From Firmicutes bacterium UBA1422 (GTDB taxonomy: Bacteria > Bacillota > Clostridia > Peptostreptococcales > Anaerovoracaceae), in NCBI GenBank assembly GCA_002304835.1, contig DBPK01000014.1, positions 15,301 to 43,499 on the forward strand: a DNA stretch of 28,199 nucleotides. Reading direction: 5' to 3'. The notes beneath the pieces were generated by a model. That model worked only from the letters and a program-made list of their open reading frames with translations, was not told the origin of the DNA and did not search any database. The position numbers and the translations under genes were made by a program. Positions 23,443 to 28,199 of the stretch are shown piece by piece (position 1 is the stretch's first letter; every line of letters starts with the position of its first letter).

Positions 23443-24810
23443 ATGAAAAGACTGGTTTTGATAATTATCATGCTGGCACTTTCTTTTACACAGACAGTGC
23501 CTGTTTTTGCTATTGACGAAGAACCTGAAACGGTTTCCGAGGCGGCGATCCTGATAGATGCTAAAACAGGAAAAGTCATTTATGAAAAAAATGCAAAACG
23601 GGTAATGGAGCCTGCAAGTATAACTAAAGTTATGACCTGCATGCTGGCCATAGAAAACCTGGATCCGGATAAAAAGGTCACTATAACAAGAGATATGGAT
23701 CTTCTGGGACATGTAATGTCCCTTAAGGAAGGTGAGCAGTTAACGGTCAGACAGCTGCTTTACTCAATGATGGTCTGGTCGGCAAACGATGCAGCAGTGA
23801 TACTGGCGGAGGAAGTTTCGGGAAGTGTTACCGAATTTGCCGAACTTTCCACCAAAAGAGCTCATGAACTGGGGGCAGAAAGTACATTTTATAAAAACCC
23901 AAACGGCCTAAATGATGTGACAGGTCATGTGACAACGGCAGAGGATCTGGCGATCATATGTCGTTGGGCCATGAAAAACAAGACCTTCAGAAAAATAGTT
24001 TCGACGGTAAGGTATGAGATTCCTGCAAAAGGTGGCTCTGAAGAAAGAAAATTCAAAAGCACCAACAGACTTCTTTATGATAAAAAAAGTAAAATTAGTG
24101 TGAACGGCCGGGAGCGTTTCCCCAAGTATGAAGGTGCCATAGGTATCAAAACAGGGCAGACGGGTACGGCGGGATACTGTCTTGCGGGATCTGCCAAACG
24201 CAAAGGGACGGAATTTATCGCAGTCATCCTTTTTGCGCCCGATGATCTTTCCAGATTCTCTGACTGCATAAAACTGCTGGATTTCGGATTTGATAACTAT
24301 CATACCTACAGGGCATATAAACCGGGAGAAACGGCAGGCAAAGTAAAAATCAAAAATGGCAGCAAACTGAAAGTTGATGCAGAAGTCAAAGACGGGGCTT
24401 ATGCAACACTTTCCAATGAAGGATCGAATTCTCTGGTTTCTAAAAAGATCATAATGAGAGATGATCTGAAAGCACCGGTCAAAAAAGGCATAAAGGCAGG
24501 AACGCTGAATCTTTATGTGGATGATATAAAAGTCGGTGAAGCGGAACTGGTGGTCTCTGAGTCGGTCAAAAAAGGAGGCCCGTGGACGGCCATCGGCATT
24601 TCGGATATGGCTGCCCTTATAATACTTATCCTGCTTGTTATGATTTTCATAGCACTGCTTGTAATACTACTGCGCCGGTCAAACAGAAAAAAAGCGGAAA
24701 AAGCCAGAAGAATAAGGGAAGAAAAAGCCAGGAAAAGAGAGGAAGAAGAAGCAAGAATAAGAAGGGCAAAAGAGGCAGAAAACAAAAGACGAAGAGACTG
24801 GCCCTATTAA
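23443..24810 (+). CDS. serine-type D-Ala-D-Ala carboxypeptidase (DacF-like, S11) with basic C-terminal tail
   Basis: Extracytoplasmic peptidoglycan carboxypeptidase. From the ATG at 23443 it has a canonical signal peptide (MKRLVL...PVFA, residues 1-23), then the S11 domain with Ser59-x-x-Lys62 (SITK), SAN 113-115 and KTG 236-238. A PBP5_C-like beta domain (about 285-372), one transmembrane helix (about 385-410) and a 45-residue highly charged Arg/Lys/Glu tail, probably coiled-coil and cytoplasmic, follow. An ATG at 23422 is also possible and would overlap apgM by 14 bases; neither start has a strong ribosome binding site. Unlike the 5095-6372 enzyme, this one has the standard domain order, so the two are not recent duplicates. 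Confidence 0.88.
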   Translation: MKRLVLIIIMLALSFTQTVPVFAIDEEPETVSEAAILIDAKTGKVIYEKNAKRVMEPASITKVMTCMLAIENLDPDKKVTITRDMDLLGHVMSLKEGEQLTVRQLLYSMMVWSANDAAVILAEEVSGSVTEFAELSTKRAHELGAESTFYKNPNGLNDVTGHVTTAEDLAIICRWAMKNKTFRKIVSTVRYEIPAKGGSEERKFKSTNRLLYDKKSKISVNGRERFPKYEGAIGIKTGQTGTAGYCLAGSAKRKGTEFIAVILFAPDDLSRFSDCIKLLDFGFDNYHTYRAYKPGETAGKVKIKNGSKLKVDAEVKDGAYATLSNEGSNSLVSKKIIMRDDLKAPVKKGIKAGTLNLYVDDIKVGEAELVVSESVKKGGPWTAIGISDMAALIILILLVMIFIALLVILLRRSNRKKAEKARRIREEKARKREEEEARIRRAKEAENKRRRDWPY

Positions 24811-24820
24811 AGGCGGGAAA

Positions 24821-26686
24821 ATGTTCGATATTGAGGAAAACTTAAAAAAACTCCCGGACAAACCGGGAGTTTATATCCATAAAGACCGGCTGGGCAACGT
24901 TATATATGTGGGAAAGGCTGTTTCCCTGAAGAAACGTGTCAGGCAGTATTTTCGCGCATACAGAAATACGGATCCGAAAGTAAGAGCCATGGTTTCTCAT
25001 ATCGCCGAATTTGAATATATTACCACGGGCACTGAGATGGAAGCTCTGATACTTGAGTGCAATCTTATCAAAAAGTATATGCCCAGATATAATGTGCTGC
25101 TCCGTGACGACAAAACATATCCCTTCATAAAAGTGACCACCACCGAGGAATTCCCCAGGATACTTAAGACCCGCAAAATAGACAGGAAAGGGGACAAATA
25201 TTTCGGACCATATACCGATGCGGGAGCAGTGGCTCAGATGGTGGAGCTTATGAACACCGTATACGTACTAAAAAGATGCCCCGCATCAAAGTTCGCTAAA
25301 GGCTCAAGACCTTGTCTGAATTATCATCTCGGACAATGTCAGGGGATATGCAAAGGCGGTGTTGACAGGGAAGAATACATGCGGAGAATCGGTTCGGCAA
25401 TGGAATTTCTAAAGGGCAGAAGCAGAAAGATATCCGATTATCTGAAGGAAAAAATGGTAGCGGCATCGGAAAGAATGGATTATGAAGAAGCTGCCAGATA
25501 CAGAGATTATCTTCTTGCAGCAAAGACCCTGGGTGAGAAACAGAGGGTGGTGCTGAAAAACACAAAGGACATCGATGTGGTCCACTGGGCCGGTGAAGGA
25601 CATGTGGTACTTTTTTATGTGAGGGATGGTAAGCTGACGGGAAGAGAAACATATACCCTTGAAGTGCATGCCGGGGACGATGAGAAGGATGTTATGACGG
25701 CATTTCTGAAACAGCATTACGGAAAGCAGGCGGCGGGCCCGGCAGAGATACTGGTCTCATCGATGCCCCAAGAGGCACAAATGATAGAGGAGTATTTAAG
25801 CGGTCTGTGGCCAAGAAAGGTCACACTGCAGGTACCCATGAGAGGCGAGAAAAAGGCGCTGTTGGATCTGGTGAAAAAGGATATAGAAGAAATCAGAAAA
25901 ACCGTGGACGACAGGGAAGAAAATCGCAGAGAAAGGGATGCAGTCGTAAGCAGAGAGGTGGCTGCATTTTTAGAGAAAACCGGTATCCGGCAAAATCGGG
26001 AGCCGGAAAAAACATACAGAATAGAGGCCTATGATATTTCCACCACCGGCGGCATAGAAACAGTTGGGGCGATGGTGGTCTTCGCCGGGGCAAGGCCGGA
26101 CAAAAAAGCATACAGGAGATTCAGGATAAGAACAGCAGAGTATTCAGATGATTACGGCGGAATAAAAGAGGTCATCTACAGGCGATTCAAAAGAGGTCTT
26201 GCCGGTGAGCCCGGATTTGATGAAATGCCGGACTTGGTGCTGATAGACGGAGGAAGAGGGCATTTGACCGCTGCTTTATCGGTCACTTTGGCCATGAGGA
26301 TAGATATCCCTGTGGCAGGAATGGTAAAGGATGAAAAGCACAGGACCAGGGGACTGGTATACAAAATGGGCGGGAAAGGAAAAGCAGAAAATGAAGAGGT
26401 CTCGGAATATGATCTTTTATCAAATCCGCTCCTTTACAAATACATAGGGACCATTCAGGAAGAGGTACACAGATTTGCCATAACCTATCACAGAGGATTG
26501 AGGGACAAAAAAAGCATTTCATCTGTGCTGGACGGCATAAAAGGTGTCGGACCTGTGAAACGCAACGCACTGCTTTCTCACTTCGGAAGTATAGAAAACA
26601 TAAAGAAAGCCAAAGAGGAGGAGCTTCTAAAAGTGAAGGGGATAACACCGGCTCTGGCACGGGGCATAAGAGAATATTTTAATTGA
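24821..26686 (+). CDS. uvrC: excinuclease ABC subunit C
   Basis: Dual-incision nuclease of nucleotide excision repair, working with UvrA and UvrB. The 621-residue protein has a GIY-YIG domain (PGVYIHKDRLGNVIYVGKA, about 15-95). A Cys-rich patch follows (CPASKFAKGSRPCLNYHLGQCQGIC). Then come a UVR UvrB-binding motif (about 205-240), an RNase H-like endonuclease domain (YDISTTGG...LVLIDGGRGHL, about 400-545) and C-terminal helix-hairpin-helix motifs (IKGVGPVKRNALLSHFGSIENI). The ATG is 10 bases after the carboxypeptidase stop. All key segments look intact, so the nuclease should be functional. This contrasts with the dead DNA-damage gene dinD at the left. Confidence 0.96.
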   Translation: MFDIEENLKKLPDKPGVYIHKDRLGNVIYVGKAVSLKKRVRQYFRAYRNTDPKVRAMVSHIAEFEYITTGTEMEALILECNLIKKYMPRYNVLLRDDKTYPFIKVTTTEEFPRILKTRKIDRKGDKYFGPYTDAGAVAQMVELMNTVYVLKRCPASKFAKGSRPCLNYHLGQCQGICKGGVDREEYMRRIGSAMEFLKGRSRKISDYLKEKMVAASERMDYEEAARYRDYLLAAKTLGEKQRVVLKNTKDIDVVHWAGEGHVVLFYVRDGKLTGRETYTLEVHAGDDEKDVMTAFLKQHYGKQAAGPAEILVSSMPQEAQMIEEYLSGLWPRKVTLQVPMRGEKKALLDLVKKDIEEIRKTVDDREENRRERDAVVSREVAAFLEKTGIRQNREPEKTYRIEAYDISTTGGIETVGAMVVFAGARPDKKAYRRFRIRTAEYSDDYGGIKEVIYRRFKRGLAGEPGFDEMPDLVLIDGGRGHLTAALSVTLAMRIDIPVAGMVKDEKHRTRGLVYKMGGKGKAENEEVSEYDLLSNPLLYKYIGTIQEEVHRFAITYHRGLRDKKSISSVLDGIKGVGPVKRNALLSHFGSIENIKKAKEEELLKVKGITPALARGIREYFN

Positions 26687-26735
26687 TAAACACATGTTTA
26701 GATGATATAGTTTAACCGTAAAGGAGGAAGACCAA

Positions 26736-27017
26736 ATGACAGATGAACAGAAAAAAAATCAGAAGCAGGAAGAAGAATCAGAAGTAATAACTCTTGAATT
26801 TGACGATGGAACAGAAGTCGAATGTGAGATCATGGGCGTTTTCGATGCGGGCGGGAAAGACTACATAGCCCTTATCCCAGACGACAAGACCGATGATGTT
26901 TACATCTACGGATACAAGGAAACCGGCGAAGACGAGTTTGAACTCATCGACATAGAAGATGAAGCTGAATTCGAAAAAGCTGTTGCCGAGTTCGACAAGC
27001 TGGTGGAAGAAGAGTAA
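26736..27017 (+). CDS. DUF1292 protein
   Basis: A 93-residue, strongly acidic soluble protein of the DUF1292 family, common in Clostridia and Bacilli and of unknown function. The core is VITLEFDDGTEVECEIMGVF...YIALIP...VYIYGYKETGEDEFELIDIEDEAEFEKAV. AAAGGAGGAAG precedes the ATG. It lies 49 bp after uvrC on the same strand and may be co-transcribed. Confidence 0.9.
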   Translation: MTDEQKKNQKQEEESEVITLEFDDGTEVECEIMGVFDAGGKDYIALIPDDKTDDVYIYGYKETGEDEFELIDIEDEAEFEKAVAEFDKLVEEE

Positions 27018-27025
27018 ATAATATT

Positions 27026-27187
27026 TCAGCGGGTATTGGCTCTTTTGAGAAATGCCAGGCCTACAATGGTAAATACAACAGCACCGGTGACATATAATGT
27101 CTGAAACTCTCTTGTAATGAGGCTGTATACACATACCACTGTGCCAAAAAGAAAAGCGATGCCCGCAATCAAATTTTTTTTCTCCAT
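27026..27187 (-). CDS. 53-residue small membrane protein
   Basis: A leftward ORF from ATG 27187 to TGA 27026-27028. The peptide starts MEKKNLIAGIAFLFG and has two hydrophobic helices (about residues 5-22 and 30-47) separated by a short SLITREFQTLY turn, ending LKRANTR. GGAGGT lies 7-8 bases upstream of the ATG, and TATAAT on the minus strand (27213-27208) gives a promoter. It is convergent with the DUF1292 gene, and the two stops are 8 bp apart. I do not recognise a family; topology suggests a two-helix hairpin in the membrane. Confidence 0.7.
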   Translation of the reverse strand: MEKKNLIAGIAFLFGTVVCVYSLITREFQTLYVTGAVVFTIVGLAFLKRANTR

Positions 27188-27207
27188 GATAATGACCTCC
27201 GGGAAAT

Positions 27208-27213
27208 ATTATA
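27208..27213 (-). promoter_or_regulatory. -10 box of the small membrane protein gene
   Basis: TATAAT on the minus strand, 20 bp upstream of the ATG at 27187. No clear -35 box (TTCCAT at 27236-27231 is a weak match at 17-bp spacing). Confidence 0.5.
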
Positions 27214-27267
27214 ACATAAGGGTCATTTGCATGGAAGATTTGTTTTTGTAAAGAAAGAATCGAAAAA

Positions 27268-28199
27268 ATGAAAAACTATGATATTATCGTTGCCGGTGCC
27301 GGCGCAAGCGGTGTTTATCTTTCTTATGAACTGACTAAGATAAAAAACAAAGCAAAAGTACTGATGATAGACAAAGGCGCCCCCCTTGAAGAAAGGAAAT
27401 GCCCGATCAAAACGGGTGTCGTTTCTTCATGCATAAAATGCGAACCCTGCCATATAATGAACGGATACGGCGGTGCAGGCACGCTTTCTGACGGAAAATA
27501 TAACCTTACCACCCAGTTCGGAGGGGATCTGCACAGATATATCGGAACAGAAAATGCCATGGACCTCATGAACTATGTTGATGAAGTGCTTTGCAAAATG
27601 GGCGGTGCAGATGCCAAACTTTATTCCACTGCAAATTCGGATCTGAAGACGATAGCATTAAGAAACAATCTTCATTTGCTGGAGGCAAAGGTGCGTCATC
27701 TGGGAACGGACAGGAATGTAAAAATACTTGAAAAAATATATGACTTCACAAAAGAAAAAATAGATTTCAAGTTCCATACATGTATAAAAAATGTGGAAGT
27801 AAAGGACTCCAATTCTTTTGTGGTAAAAACAGATTCGGGGGAAGAATATTCATGTGGCAACCTGGTGCTGGCAACAGGACGGTCCGGATCCAAATGGATA
27901 GGATCAGTCTGCGACAAGCTGGGAATAGCACAAAAAAGCAACAGAGTAGATATAGGGGTCAGAGTGGAACTGGCGGCGGAGATATTCAAGCATATAACCG
28001 ATGATGTTTACGAAAGCAAGATAGTCTATAAGACAGACAAGTATAATGATATGGTAAGGACCTTCTGTATGAACCCCTACGGGGAAGTGGTGGCGGAAAA
28101 CACCAATGGCATAGTTACCGTTAACGGTCACAGTTATTCACAGGAGTCGCTGCGTACAGAGAATACCAACTTTGCCCTTCTGGTATCCAATAAATTCAC
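27268..28199 (+). CDS. FAD-dependent dehydrogenase, COG2509-like (partial)
   Basis: The frame runs open from ATG 27268 to the window edge (about 310 codons seen, 3' end missing). The N-terminus YDIIVAGAGASGVYLSYEL is a GxGxxG FAD-binding fold. Then come VLMIDKG, a Cys-containing SCIKCEPCHIMNGYGGAGTLSDGKYNLT stretch, and NLVLATGRSGSKWI, the second FAD contact. The CxxCxxC-like stretch followed by GGAGTLSDGK is what I associate with the uncharacterised COG2509/YhiN-like FAD dehydrogenases. Relatives are cytoplasmic; substrate unknown. The ribosome binding site is weak (AAAGAAAGAATCG). It is divergent from the small membrane protein gene. Confidence 0.85.
   Translation, partial: MKNYDIIVAGAGASGVYLSYELTKIKNKAKVLMIDKGAPLEERKCPIKTGVVSSCIKCEPCHIMNGYGGAGTLSDGKYNLTTQFGGDLHRYIGTENAMDLMNYVDEVLCKMGGADAKLYSTANSDLKTIALRNNLHLLEAKVRHLGTDRNVKILEKIYDFTKEKIDFKFHTCIKNVEVKDSNSFVVKTDSGEEYSCGNLVLATGRSGSKWIGSVCDKLGIAQKSNRVDIGVRVELAAEIFKHITDDVYESKIVYKTDKYNDMVRTFCMNPYGEVVAENTNGIVTVNGHSYSQESLRTENTNFALLVSNKF

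Overview
The window reads as chromosome of a Gram-positive, strictly anaerobic, amino-acid or organic-acid fermenting member of Bacillota, class Clostridia. Supporting signs are the strong GGAGG-type ribosome binding sites, TATAAT promoters, tRNAs with encoded CCA, sporulation-type D-Ala-D-Ala carboxypeptidases, a 4-hydroxybutyryl-CoA dehydratase and an aldehyde:ferredoxin oxidoreductase (AOR) module. The family (perhaps Anaerovoracaceae-like) is a guess.

Left part (1-3100): the first codons of a leftward gene; a 339-bp spacer with a 16-bp tandem repeat and a clear promoter; abfD (4-hydroxybutyryl-CoA dehydratase); a large hairpin; a decayed dinD with three in-frame stops; and a leftward tRNA-Glu(CTC) with its own promoter and terminator. 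Next (3142-6571) comes ordinary chromosome: a small DUF6506-like gene, thrC, a D-Ala-D-Ala carboxypeptidase and tRNA-Ser(GGA).

The accessory heart of the window is 6595-12945. A consensus promoter drives a 1029-residue protein that fuses a complete iron-containing alcohol dehydrogenase to a complete tungsten-type AOR. It is followed by a heliorhodopsin (seven-helix retinal protein, Schiff-base Lys245) and a secreted, probably sortase-anchored C-type-lectin/InlB-repeat protein. Ile codons in the fusion gene are almost all ATC/ATT, whereas neighbouring housekeeping genes use ATA heavily, which hints at transfer. Both accessory blocks (abfD/dinD and fusion/heliorhodopsin) lie on the 3' side of a tRNA gene.

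The right part (13077-28199) is mostly housekeeping in compact operons: a radical SAM/SPASM protein; a five-gene operon (CoA-binding protein, PAS-GGDEF-HD-GYP c-di-GMP enzyme, surface 5'-nucleotidase-like phosphatase, RdgB/HAM1 dITPase, BrkB/YihY membrane protein); divergent serA and serC served by two overlapping mirror-image promoters; apgM-like phosphoglycerate mutase (or proposed homoserine kinase); a second D-Ala-D-Ala carboxypeptidase; uvrC; a DUF1292 gene; an unlisted 53-residue membrane protein; and a COG2509-like FAD oxidoreductase cut by the window end.

Functionally, the fusion protein could take a primary alcohol to a carboxylate (or the reverse) while exchanging electrons with both NAD(P) and ferredoxin. 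AbfD could feed 4-hydroxybutyryl-CoA to crotonyl-CoA. The heliorhodopsin would give a light- or retinal-dependent membrane function of unknown output; no retinal-synthesis gene is in view.
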